NCBI GenBank assembly: GCA_015478945.1
Contig: JABUQX010022082.1
Span: 124,001 to 188,000, forward strand
Reading direction: 5' to 3'
Source: Trachelipus rathkii
Lineage: Eukaryota > Arthropoda > Malacostraca > Isopoda > Trachelipodidae
DNA length: 64,000 bases
Positions 23,305 through 33,708 of the stretch are shown piece by piece. The notes beneath the pieces are model-generated. The model ran no database searches. It was not told the DNA's origin and was given only the letters and a program-made list of their open reading frames with translations. A program made the position numbers and the translations under genes. Within the stretch, counting starts at the first letter, position 1. Each line of letters begins with the position of its first letter.

Positions 23305-23483
23305 GGCAATGTATTGGGTAACAGCAGCTGCGGTCTTTTCACCCTCGTGAAAAAAGAGAATCGGTAAAGGCTGTTGCTGCTGCTGCTGCTGATGCTGCTG
23401 CTTTTGCTGCTGCTGCTGGGAGATGTATTGGGTAACAGCAGCTGCGGTCTTTTCACCTTCGTGAAAAAAGAGAATCGGTAAAG

Positions 23484-23532
<49 letters not shown>

Positions 23533-25179
23533 AGTATATTGGGTAACTTGTAATAAATTCGGTTCCTGGTAAGGAAACAAACGCGGTTGACAATGATTTT
23601 GCTGAAGGTATTCGAGTCTTCCTAGGTTGCTTGCACCTTCTTGATAAAAGAGGTACAGTTGACTTATTTTTTGCTGTTGGGTGTATTCTGAAACAACATT
23701 ATGCGATTGTAGCGGTCGCTGATGATGATATTCAAAAACTTTGGGGTAGGTCTTTACTTCGTGAAGTTGTTGTTGTTGCCGTTTCCTAGTATATTCTGGA
23801 ATAAAACTTGTTTTCGAATTATACAACTTATAGTCTTCTAAATTCCCTAAATTTTTAATTGAGTGAGATTCGTAATCTAAATTTGCTTTCTGTGCCAAAG
23901 ACAAGCGATAATATTGGTGTTCTTGTTGCTTCCGCACGCGTGCTTCGTCGAACAAACTGGGGAGAGCGGGATTTTCTTTAGGCTGCTTTCGCGGAAAAAG
24001 ATGTAAATCCTTATCAAAAATTGTAGTTTTTTCAATCTCCTTTAATCCTTCGTTTTCCCACAATGGACTCAATTCCTTTCGATGTATTCTCAAATCTAAT
24101 CCAGCGTCTGAAATATTATTTATATTATTATTATCATTATTTTCATATGATAAATGATGAAAATATTTTAATTTTTTCTAGCTCTAAAAAAATATAAAAT
24201 GATGTTTTTTCAAGCAAAGTTTCGAAACGGAAATTTATATTTCATGAACATAAATTATGTTTCTACTTTTATTTAAAAAAAACTAACATCTGCCTTTAGA
24301 ATTTTGCGCATTCCAATCGATAGGTCTGTCCACTACGACGTCTTCGATTTCCGTCTCATCTATTGTTTCTGAAACTGAGGCTGCTGCTACTGCTGGTGAT
24401 GGCGATGGCGATGGCGGTGGCGGTAGTGGTGGCGATGGCGATGGCGATGGCGGTGGCGGTAGTGGTGGCGATGGCGATGGCTCTTTCGAAACGGCAGTTC
24501 GGTAGTGGCAGGGATTTGGTGCGGAGTCAATTTTATTTCGACGGCTAAATTCAGGATGGCAATTACCTGCTAGAAGAAAATAAATAAATTTTCCTCCTAA
24601 AATAAATAAATAAAAATTTCCATTTTTTCAAAATAAAATGAGACAGAAGTGAACATATATAATTAAATTTTACTTACCGGATTCGCCCTGACGATGAAGA
24701 AGATATCCATTTCTTTTCTTGAAAGGGAGTGGCGGTGGAAGATAAATTCTTTTCTTTAATGGGAGGATGATCTTTTCTTTTTTTTCTTCGAGAATATTGC
24801 TAGATTCGAGTTGACAGGATTTTTCTTTTTTTCTTCCTTTTGATCGACCTTTCCTTTGCCGTTTTTTAGAATTTTTAACCGATTTTCCCGAAATTGCGAC
24901 CACATCTTCCATAAGCTCGAAACTATTTTTTTCTTTACGATTCCTGTTTTTCGCCATATTTTCAACACTGGAGGAATAGGAAGAAGACGCTTCGAAGCTA
25001 GATTTAAATCTTTTTGCTTTATCGCCGCCATCCTTCTCCTTTTCGATTTTTCTAAATTTAACTTTTAATCCGTAACTATGGTCAATGTCTTTGCCGCACC
25101 AAGAATCATCACTACTCGTCTCCGCTGAATGTTTGGTTATTTTCGCAAGCAAAATTTCCTCATTTTTTTTGGAATGCAT
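21286..25179 (-). CDS. Poly-glutamine protein, predicted three coding exons (1,201 aa)
   Basis: Proposed join on the minus strand: 25,179-24,678, 24,569-24,288, 24,107-21,286. Exon A is Lys/Ser-rich with nuclear-signal-like basic clusters. Its frame hits a stop straight after the consensus donor CCG|GTAAGT. Exon B is open for 94 codons and encodes a Pro-Ser/Pro-Leu repeat then an acidic patch. Exon C (an open frame of over 930 codons) has some 18 poly-Q tracts from CAG repeats, separated by repeated spacers such as EGEKTAAAV and ESHLFHD, then a unique C-terminal region of about 200 residues with no recognised fold. Phases agree at both junctions (G|CA and T|AC). The second donor (GAT|GTTAGT) is weak; without that splice, the product stops at 24,283 with 262 aa from this Met. 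Poly-Q plus basic composition suggests a nuclear regulator; function unknown. Confidence 0.6.
22505..23535. repeat. CTG/CAG repeat block with ~300-bp tandem duplication
   Basis: CTG runs (CAG in the gene) of 5-30 units. The segments 22,509-22,811 and 22,812-23,112 are near-identical, a recent duplication of a poly-Q/spacer/poly-Q cassette. Alternative-frame Leu, Ala, Ser or Cys runs on either strand are artefacts. Confidence 0.9.
24570..24677 (-). other. Intron A/B of the poly-Q gene (108 nt) with NAGNAG acceptor
   Basis: Donor GTAAGTAAAA, acceptor TTTTCTTCTAG. The next three bases are CAG, so acceptors at 24,570 and 24,567 are both possible; they differ by one codon and keep the frame. Confidence 0.65.
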
Positions 25180-25198
25180 ATCCTTACAGGACGACACC

Positions 25199-25249
25199 CT
25201 GTAAAATATATTGTAAAACTAAGATATTCGAACGAATAGAGACAATTAC
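25199..25249 (-). other. Possible 51-nt leader intron of the poly-Q gene
   Basis: GAATG|GTAATT donor and ATTTTACAG acceptor on the minus strand. At 51 nt it is near the lower limit for animal introns. Spliced or not, the leader ATG at 25,252 opens only a short upstream ORF, so I start the protein at the ATG 25,179. Confidence 0.35.
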
Positions 25250-25272
25250 CATTCCTCCACTCGATTCGGAGA

Positions 25273-25311
25273 AAGTGAATAAATTTTCAAAGTCTCGAGG
25301 GCTTATATATA
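25273..25311 (-). promoter_or_regulatory. TATA box plus initiator for the poly-Q gene
   Basis: TATATATAAG begins at 25,311 on the minus strand; TCACTT begins at 25,278, 29-33 nt downstream depending on which TATA register is used. Confidence 0.6.
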
Positions 25312-25319
25312 TTCCCAGC

Positions 25320-25860
25320 CGTGGGCGCTATCCCACCCATATTGCTGAGCTTGCAAAACTACTTCGCGTGCAATTGGTTCCCGCGCATTGAAGACCCCAC
25401 CCATTTTCGCGAACCCCCGCACTATTTCCCCATCCGAATCGTTTTTTACGTTGCTCCCTGCGCTCGAATGACCGTTATTAGTTAAACAAATAACGCCCCA
25501 ATAACCTACCCCTACAAACCCGTCGCGTATCGCTAATCTTGCAAAAATGTTTCGTATTTTATTGGCACCGATAAGCTAAGGTGTCCGCCTTACACGACGC
25601 CTCCTTTCATTAAATTCGACTCACGAATACAGCGTGAGTGCGTCAAACCTTGAAAAAATATAATCGGCGGCTGAGAGAAATTTGATATTCTTTTGATATG
25701 ATTTGTAGTTATAAACAAAATTATTATTGTATTCGTTAATAATTAAAAATATATACATTTTTTGAATGTTATTTTTCCTTACACTCCTAAACCAATTAAT
25801 GGCTTTTTATTGCTTATAACGTGTGATAATTTCCTTTCATGGGGAATCGAGAAATCGCCT
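25320..25860. other. Spacer without recognised gene
   Basis: Less AT-rich than its surroundings around 25,320-25,560, with no usable ORF, then AT-rich up to the hr-like repeats. Confidence 0.4.
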
Positions 25861-25865
25861 GAATG

Positions 25866-26745
25866 TGGTGTAAGTCGAAGGTCTAAGTGCAAATTCCGAA
25901 AAATAATTTCGACTTAAAAATTTTTTGTGAATAATTTTCTTTGAGAATTTTTATTTTTTACCACTTAGACCTTCGACATATACTTAGACCTTCGACGTAT
26001 ATCAGTTCCCTTCCAAACGTCACAATATAATGTTGAAGCGATAGTTTATACCTATAATGTGTGCCGCGATCACGTTAGGTCGTTTTTGGGTTCCCTTCGA
26101 AATGACACTATAAGATAGTGTCGCCTTACGGGAATCGCGAAAGCGGCTGAACGCTTTCAAATACCATTTTCTTAAGCTCGAACTATCGTTAAACCGATTA
26201 TGACGTCATATAGTGACGCCACTTAGGGAACTGGTATAAGTCGAAGGTCTAAGCGCAAATTCCGAAAAATAATTTCGACTTAAAAAATTTTTGTGAATAA
26301 TTTTCTTTGAGAATTTTTATTTTTACCACTTAGACCTTCGACTTAGACTTAGACCTTCGACTTATATCAGTTCCCTTCGAAATGTCACTATATCGGGTTG
26401 AAGCGATAGTTTATACCTAAAAAGTGTCGCGCGATCACTTTAGGTCGTTTTTGGGTTCCCTTCGAAACGTCACTATAGGATAGTGTCGCCTTACGGGAAT
26501 CGCGAAAGCGGCTGAACGCTTTCAAATACCATTTTCTTAAGCTCGAACTATCGTTAAACCGATTATGACGTCATATAGTGACGCCGTTTAGGGAACTGGT
26601 ATAAGTCAAAGGTCTAAGTGCAAATTCCGAAAAATAATTTCGACTTAAAAATTTTTTCTGAATAATTTTCTTTGAGATTTTTTATTTTTTACCACTTGGA
26701 CCTTCGACTTATACTTACACCTTCGACTTATAACCTTCGAATTTC
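25866..26745. repeat. hr-like array, three units in reverse orientation
   Basis: Units begin near 25,867, 26,231 and 26,600 (period about 365 bp), reverse complement to the 5.1-10.5 kb array. Each has ATGACGTCATA and the CGCCTTACGGGAATCGC phrase. The CACTATA dyad is partly mutated (CACTATAAGATAGTG). Confidence 0.85.
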
Positions 26746-26856
26746 TGCTTTTACGACGATATTTTGTAAAAAAAAATTAAATCTAAACATTTTTTTTATT
26801 TTTATTTTTTATTTTTTGTTTTATTTTATTTATTTTAGTTAGCCATAAATAACTAT

Positions 26857-27195
<339 letters not shown>

Positions 27196-27199
27196 CCGA

Positions 27200-27925
27200 T
27201 ATAGTGACATTTCATCGGGAGCTACAAAGTCCAAGATTCTTTAATTAATTTTTTGATTTTCTCGACAAAATCTCGCTTAGGGAACAAAAAATTTATTTGG
27301 CCCCATCTCCCGAGTAGTCGAAAGTAACGTTATTTCGTGCCCTGATCGGATTTTTCGCTTTAATTTTCAAAATGTTCTTTAGAAGGCCAGAAACCCCCTG
27401 AAAATAACGAGGGGTATCTAAGCACCTTACAGCTGCTTTTAGTTTTACGATATCCGAAGCCGCTTCGAAAAATGATCGACGGATCGCGAAAGGCGACCGC
27501 AGTTTCGATCTATTACTTCGTCACCACACGCTTAAACTTACTCGGCTACTCAAAGTCCTAGATTACGTAATTATTTTTTTGATTTTGTCGAGAAAAATTT
27601 GCTTAGGGAACGAAAAATTTATTTCGCTCCATCTCCCGAGAAGTCTAAAGTAACGTTGTTTCGTACCTAGATCGGGGAGTAATTGGGGACATCTCGAGAT
27701 TTTTTCATGTTAATTTTCAAAGTGTTTTTTAGAACACCCGACACACCCGCAAATTAGCGAGGGGAGTCTAAGCACCCTATAGCTGCTTTTACTTTTACGA
27801 TATCTGGAGGGCTTCGAAAACTAATCGACGGTTCGCGATAGGCCACAGCCGTTTTGATCCATTGCTTCGTTACGATACGCGCAACTTGCACTCTGACCTT
27901 CTTCTTATATTAGTTCCCGGTGAAA
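27200..27925. repeat. Two direct copies of a ~330-bp repeat, minus orientation
   Basis: Copies at about 27,230-27,540 and 27,550-27,895 share TCTCGCTTAGGGAAC or a close variant, CATCTCCCGAG, AAAGTAACGTT and GCTGCTTTTA phrases. The same family occurs in opposite orientation at 44,605-45,140 and partly at 43,575-43,700, in each case near the 760-aa gene or its fragments. Confidence 0.75.
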
Positions 27926-27929
27926 CGTA

Positions 27930-28515
27930 CCATTGTCTTAAGAATATCAATAATAAATGTCATCTAACAGTATAATAATTTGGGTTAATTAAATTCAGGA
28001 CGCAAATATTTTTTTAATCGAGCCTTCCCTATATAAAAACCTTTATGAATGTTAAATATAGACACGAAATAAAACATTACAGAAAATGCGATTGTTGGTA
28101 AAAAATTTACTGTTCAAAATTTCAACATGTTTTTAAAAAAAATTTTTTAATGAATTAAATTAATAATGTTTTTAAATAAAAAAGGTACATTTCTATAATT
28201 AAGACTAAAAGTAATTTTCCGAAATGAAACAAAAAAAATTAATAAATAAGTAATAATAATGATTACGATAATGCATAAAATTTCTATTCGTTAGCTAATA
28301 TAATACGCTCGTATCCGTTTTATTTTCTTCGAGTATAAAGAAGCTCCTTTTTCTTCTCACCAGTTCTTCTCATGACGTCCAGTCCGTCTTCAAATCACTC
28401 GCGCCGCTCCTCTTCTTCTAGAAAAAGTACGACGACGCATCAACGCTGGCTGACAAACTAGGAAACCGGGAAGGGGGTCGGCGTCGCTCTTAAGATTCTT
28501 CGTCCATAGCGGTCA
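27930..28515. other. AT-rich 3' flank of the 760-aa gene
   Basis: No gene seen. A stretch near 28,440-28,500 (ACTAGGAAACCGGGA) recurs at 46,953 beside the truncated paralogue, showing that the gene was duplicated together with its 3' flank. Confidence 0.5.
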
Positions 28516-28520
28516 TGCTG

Positions 28521-30803
28521 CTATAGGTTAAAGCGTTTTAGCACTCCTTCGGTGATGTCCTTCTTCGTTTCATTAAGAAGTTCGACCGCCAGGTTTCTCC
28601 TAGCGGATCTGTACCGATATTGGCTGTTCGGGAACGCCCAACCCGGTCTGAAACGTTTCAACTTCAACATGCTTTCAACCGCGTCGCAGAACATCCTCCT
28701 GTAACCGAAAATTTGATCGACGATTTCTTTCGACAAACCGTATTCTTCCTCTCTCGCCATTTTCTCGAGGTCCTCTAAAGTGAAGTCGCCGATGTTTTCC
28801 TTATCTTTGCAAGTTCTCAGCAGGCGGGCGTTGAAATGCGGGGTAACTTCGAGATTGTCCAAGCGTTTATCGCAGAATCTCTTCAGCTTGTTTTTCGTTA
28901 CTGCTTCCTTCCATCGAGGATTCTTGAGGTAGCTACGAGGCCTGAGGTAGTCCGCGGTTATAGCTTCGATGACAGGCTTAGATTTTCTTTCTTTCGTTAA
29001 CAAACGGGCGGCTACGGAGAGAGTCGGGTCGTGGACTTTCGTGAAGATGTGAATTAAAATATCACCGTAGCTGTTCTTATAATTCAAAGCGCAGAAGATT
29101 CGAAAAATAATTTCGCGTTGCAATAGGATGAAAATACGAGCTCTCATTTTTATCGAAAACTGGTCGATGTCATAATCTAGAAAGAATATCGTTTTCCCCA
29201 AGTTTTCCGAAAAAAACCTTTTGACTTTGAAGCCGTCGTATTCGCTATAGTAACTACCACTCACAGCCGACTCCGGATCTTTCAGTAGGAGGTTTTTGTA
29301 GCTCTGGAAGATTTCCCAATCCGCGTAAACGGAGGCCGTCGCGCGTATGCATTTCAATACGTCCCGAGATAAATCGGGCCATCGTAGTTTCTTGAGAATT
29401 TTGAATTGAATATGAAGAAATATCAACGCGGCTAGGTGAGCGGCTTTATCGGAGAGGTGGGGGTTTCTGAAAACGCAAAAGCAAAACAGGTCGACGAAAA
29501 CGTCCGTCTGCAGGATGCGTTTTACGACGCTCACCAATTCCGGAGTGAATAGAGGGACGACGGCGTTGAATATCGTTCGCTCGTCCAATTTCGAAAGCGT
29601 CGTCGGGTTTGCCTCCCCCCCGCCCTCTCCGAACACCGATTTATCCGCCTGAGTATCCAACACCGTTTGGCTCACCCTCCAGAAGAGATTTCTCGGGTCG
29701 GCCAATGTCGCGGTTAGCTTCCAAGGATTCGATTGCGATGTTTTGTTTATTTCGGCTTTTATCGGATATCCGGGGACAGGAAAAAGGCTAAGGAAGGCGA
29801 ATTTATCCCTGCTCAAAAGTTGCCATAAAAAAACACCCAGCAGGTTTTCTATCATGGAATCGTGCGTCACTCGGCACGCATTTTTATCCATTTCTTCGTT
29901 TAGTAGAAATTTAGATATTTCGGCTTTTTCGGATTGCACGACGTCCAAGACCCGTTTTACCTCGTCCCCCGTAAAGTCGTCTCGACATCTTCTGATCTCG
30001 TCGTTTCTGTAGTTATAAGGTACTGTTTCCTCGCGTCGCGATAACCTTTCCAATTCTTTCTCGGTCGTCCACTTGTCCAAACGATTAACCGAGGAAGGTA
30101 ACAAGAATTTGGCCATCTTTATTTGCGTGGGAATTTCGATTTTCGGGAATTTCCCCACTAGTTCCGGTAGGGATTCTACGAACTCCCGGAGAAAAAAGGC
30201 TCGTCTCTTTAGGTCGTATCGAGCTAAGTCGAACTCCGTCTGAGGTTTTTTAGGGTCCACGTTCTCCGAGCAGAGAACTTTAAACGCTTCTTTCATCAGT
30301 GACTTCATCACTCCTACGCATCGTTCTATTTTGCGTCCTTCGTGGCGTAGGGCTACTGCGTCACCTCGAAATTTTTCGATATTGATTTCAGAGTGTAATT
30401 TCCATCGTCGACACATTTTCTTCAGCACGTCGATGCTAATAGTATTTTTTTCGACGTATACGAGATCTAACTCGCAACGAACTCCCAATATAAAGAGCGT
30501 CATTTCCAGAATTTGATCGATCACCGACGGATGAACTTCGTAGAAGATATATTCCTCGGTCGTCGTGATCGTGTCCCGAGATTCGTCCATAATAATGTTG
30601 TTTTGTCGATCGTACAACGGCGGGCGGAGAAACACCTTGGGAGTCACGATGATGTACTTACTGTCCTCGGTGCCATCTAAAACGATCTCTTTGAAGCGAC
30701 ACTCCGCCTCATCCAATAATCTTGGATTTTCCAATTGCAAAATGGAATATTGTTTTCGATCGACAAGGACGCTGTAGACGGTTATCTTCAAAAAGGCCGC
30801 CAT
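28521..30803 (-). CDS. 760-aa protein, unknown family, duplicated in window
   Basis: Starts at ATG 30,803 (Met-Ala-Ala-Phe). A soluble, mostly helical protein with many charged residues, no membrane span and no signal peptide. I recognise no domain with confidence; the N-terminal 150 residues have a weak BTB/SKP1-like pattern ending in a short helix (LKKMCRRWKLH, about 134-144), which I would not rely on. Diverged partial copies at 44,086-44,610 (covering about residues 133-290) and 46,991-48,157 (about 375-760) show which parts are conserved: HEGRKIERC-type, IKMAKFLL, PLFTPEL, DPESAVSG and EEYGLSKE motifs. Maintenance of an intact ORF across 2.3 kb argues for function. The promoter has a TATA box and initiator 30 nt apart. 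Confidence 0.8.
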   Translation of the reverse strand: MAAFLKITVYSVLVDRKQYSILQLENPRLLDEAECRFKEIVLDGTEDSKYIIVTPKVFLRPPLYDRQNNIIMDESRDTITTTEEYIFYEVHPSVIDQILEMTLFILGVRCELDLVYVEKNTISIDVLKKMCRRWKLHSEINIEKFRGDAVALRHEGRKIERCVGVMKSLMKEAFKVLCSENVDPKKPQTEFDLARYDLKRRAFFLREFVESLPELVGKFPKIEIPTQIKMAKFLLPSSVNRLDKWTTEKELERLSRREETVPYNYRNDEIRRCRDDFTGDEVKRVLDVVQSEKAEISKFLLNEEMDKNACRVTHDSMIENLLGVFLWQLLSRDKFAFLSLFPVPGYPIKAEINKTSQSNPWKLTATLADPRNLFWRVSQTVLDTQADKSVFGEGGGEANPTTLSKLDERTIFNAVVPLFTPELVSVVKRILQTDVFVDLFCFCVFRNPHLSDKAAHLAALIFLHIQFKILKKLRWPDLSRDVLKCIRATASVYADWEIFQSYKNLLLKDPESAVSGSYYSEYDGFKVKRFFSENLGKTIFFLDYDIDQFSIKMRARIFILLQREIIFRIFCALNYKNSYGDILIHIFTKVHDPTLSVAARLLTKERKSKPVIEAITADYLRPRSYLKNPRWKEAVTKNKLKRFCDKRLDNLEVTPHFNARLLRTCKDKENIGDFTLEDLEKMAREEEYGLSKEIVDQIFGYRRMFCDAVESMLKLKRFRPGWAFPNSQYRYRSARRNLAVELLNETKKDITEGVLKRFNL

Positions 30804-30954
30804 TTTTGAACAGCGCCCGCGAAAGGTCTCTTCAAAATGTCAAAACGAGAAGCCAAAATGGGCGTAAGACGGTTTAAATTTCTCACTTGGCTCCTTCAGC
30901 ACTGAAAACAAGCAAAATGGATCGCGGATGCTCTCCGCTCACCTTTCCATTCAT

Positions 30955-30992
30955 AATGATGATGTTCGAATCGAGGAGAAGTCTTTTATATA
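30955..30992 (-). promoter_or_regulatory. TATA box plus initiator for the 760-aa gene
   Basis: TATATAAAAG begins at 30,992 on the minus strand and TCATCATT begins at 30,962, 30 nt downstream. Confidence 0.75.
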
Positions 30993-31399
<407 letters not shown>

Positions 31400-33211
31400 T
31401 TAGTCGATGGTTCTCAAAGATGTATAAAAGGACGAAACGTCGCTGCTAAGCGCACCTATTTCTCTAAGCTTTTCTACTATTTTTTCAACTTTTTCTCTAG
31501 ACAGAGGGAGTGGGTGTTCGTAGTAGGATGGTTTGAGGTTGTATCCGAGGAACACTTTTTTGAAAGGAGATCCGCTCTCATGGGTGAATTTGAAATACAG
31601 AGCGCGCGGCTTTTCTTTTCGGATTTTTATCACCGCGATGTCGTCGAGGTTCACTTCTTCTTCTTTGGTAAGTCTGGCCAAGTTAATTCCGACGCATTTT
31701 CTTAGATCAATGAAATCGCTGCGGTTCATTTTTCGCATTACGCAACGACTGTTGCCGCTGCCGCTGCTTCCGCTATGCTCCGCCCGTTCCGCATTTTTTA
31801 TTAGCGAAACGTATTGTTCCGCAGTGTAGACGGGTTTTGATTTCGACTCCTTTTCTATCAGTTTCCTAAAGGACGAATTGATATAAAATTCACCCTCCAT
31901 CTCCATATGTCCTTTTTTGGAGAATCTATGCGTTATCGATTTAACTGGAAGCTCGGAACAGGAGAAGACGTAGGCGGAAATGAACGATTGTAACGTCCAC
32001 ATGTCGATGAATTTATCCGTATAAAACGTCAGGTCGATATCTTGGCCGCTTTCTTCGGCTCTCACTGATACTTCCTTGATAAATTCCAGCAGACTGGACG
32101 TGGCCTCGGGCGGTGAATCGGTTCCTTCGCCCTCGTCCCAAATGTAGAAGCGAACCGAATTTTCCTTGCATTCCCAAACCGCGAAATTATAAAAGTTGAT
32201 TTTGGGAGTGTAATAAAGCGAAGACGACGAAGCGGCAACCGGGAACGTGAGCGCCTCTTGCATTTTGTAGTAGGCCACGACGTAATTCGCGTCATCGTTG
32301 GCTTTTTCTTGATCGCGTTTTTTTGATTCGTTCACAAAATTTTCTTCCCTCATGTGAGCTTCGAACGCTTCTTTCATTTTTTCTTTTTCTTCATCCGCGG
32401 CATTATCGTACGCGTAACACGTTTCGCACCGATCATCATCGTTTTCGGGTGGAAGGCGGGATATTTTGAACTTTTTCGTGAATATTTTAAGGTAGGTTTT
32501 GTAGCTACCGAGGGGACGTTCTCCACCGTCCGAAGTTTTCTTTTCGCGATATTCGTTCGCGTAGTCTCGATGCAAATCTTTAACGGTTTTGCCTTTATGT
32601 ATATAGAGCCCCGCCTCCGATCCTTTGGTGGCGGCGGCGGCGGCGACGGCAGTGGCGTTTTGGGCCGACGATATGGCCGCAGCGCGAAGACCCTCTATTT
32701 TCGGGATAGACGCGATATGCTCTCGAATGTCATCTAGGATTCGGTTATCTAACCTCTGGCGATTACATTTTCCTCGGAAATCTTCGGCGTTAAACTCATC
32801 TTTTTCTTCTTTTCTTTCTATCACCGTTCTGATGGGTCTATCGGTGATTTTGAAAGTTTGCTTGAAAAAGTCTTTACAGACGCGAACTCGCTCGCCGTCG
32901 CATTCGATGTAAAAGGCGTTTTTAACGCGTCTTTTACGACCGTGTAGTTCTAAAGGGGTGACGCTGTCGAGATCACCACCACTGTTGCTGGTGCTGCTCT
33001 TGCTGCTGCTGCTGCTCTTGCTGCTGCTGTTGCTGCTACCGTTGCTGCTGCTTGGTCCAATAGGTTCTATGAGAGAAGCGATGAATTTTCGCTGGAGTGC
33101 GACGTTCGCGTATTTAATATACTGATTTCTGGCCCTTTCGACAAATTTAAGGGATACGCGTCTGGGGCACTCGAGTCTGCATTTTACCTGACAGGTTAGC
33201 TTCTTCATCAT
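31400..33211 (-). CDS. Transposase-derived protein with altered catalytic core (603 aa)
   Basis: I use ATG 33,211; the frame is open 17 codons further to a TTG. Order of features: a C-x3-C-x3-C cluster at Cys7/11/15, a Ser-rich linker (54-78), the VCKDFF motif at 111-116, D-x-RGK near 144, a second Cys pair 262/265 (C-x2-C), paired Tyr 333-334 followed by an N-F-x-V strand, an acidic W-D-E-G segment near 360, a T-D motif at 398-399, and GH-x-E-M-E near 434. This order matches a widespread arthropod and fish transposase-like family, usually annotated only as uncharacterised, where the T-D position reads SD-x-C-GGQN and the last motif ends in D-S-x-H. Here GGQN and the Asp/His after GH are lost. 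I infer loss of transposition and reuse as a DNA-binding protein. The superfamily name is uncertain. Confidence 0.7.
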   Translation of the reverse strand: MMKKLTCQVKCRLECPRRVSLKFVERARNQYIKYANVALQRKFIASLIEPIGPSSSNGSSNSSSKSSSSSKSSTSNSGGDLDSVTPLELHGRKRRVKNAFYIECDGERVRVCKDFFKQTFKITDRPIRTVIERKEEKDEFNAEDFRGKCNRQRLDNRILDDIREHIASIPKIEGLRAAAISSAQNATAVAAAAATKGSEAGLYIHKGKTVKDLHRDYANEYREKKTSDGGERPLGSYKTYLKIFTKKFKISRLPPENDDDRCETCYAYDNAADEEKEKMKEAFEAHMREENFVNESKKRDQEKANDDANYVVAYYKMQEALTFPVAASSSSLYYTPKINFYNFAVWECKENSVRFYIWDEGEGTDSPPEATSSLLEFIKEVSVRAEESGQDIDLTFYTDKFIDMWTLQSFISAYVFSCSELPVKSITHRFSKKGHMEMEGEFYINSSFRKLIEKESKSKPVYTAEQYVSLIKNAERAEHSGSSGSGNSRCVMRKMNRSDFIDLRKCVGINLARLTKEEEVNLDDIAVIKIRKEKPRALYFKFTHESGSPFKKVFLGYNLKPSYYEHPLPLSREKVEKIVEKLREIGALSSDVSSFYTSLRTID

Positions 33212-33219
33212 CCCTTTTC

Positions 33220-33700
33220 GTTCGTGAAAAGAGATCGACCGATCACCGCAGATACAAATCAAAAAGGAAGTGGAACAACTCCTGTGTTCAAAGTTTTAGT
33301 CGATAATACGAGGAAGAGGCTCAAGATTGATTCTTATGTATTGGTAAAAAAAAAAGAAAAAAAAATTATTTTATGTTTTATATTTGAAATTTTGAATAAT
33401 ATTATTATGATCTATATTATTTAATTAAAAAAATAATAATTTTTAAACCTTTTTTATTAATTAATCAACCTATTTTTCGAGGGTAGGGTATGACTCAGTT
33501 GCTTTTTTTACGTCAAAAATAAAACTTCAAATTCTTCTGGGTTAAATAAATAATAATAATGGTAATAATACGCTGTTTAAAATCGATTTAATATGCGCTG
33601 TCGGTATTATACATTATTATCATGTATAAAAAATATTGATGTTTTATGCAAACAAATATGAGTGGTAAGAGAAAAAACGCCACGATTTACCCGTTTGGGA
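33220..33700. other. AT-rich spacer
   Basis: No gene. From about 33,622 the sequence matches 41,204 onward, marking one edge of a duplicated block. Confidence 0.5.
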
Positions 33701-33708
33701 ACCGCGCT

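Noticed and set aside
22191..23456. 421-codon Ser/Asn-run ORF on the minus strand
   Set aside because: Alternative frame of the CAG repeats within the poly-Q gene; it starts and ends inside that exon and has no independent features.
30902..30942. Intron in the 760-aa gene leader (AAAG|GTGAGC ... TTTTCAG)
   Set aside because: Good consensus but only 41 nt, probably too short to splice; it does not affect the protein.
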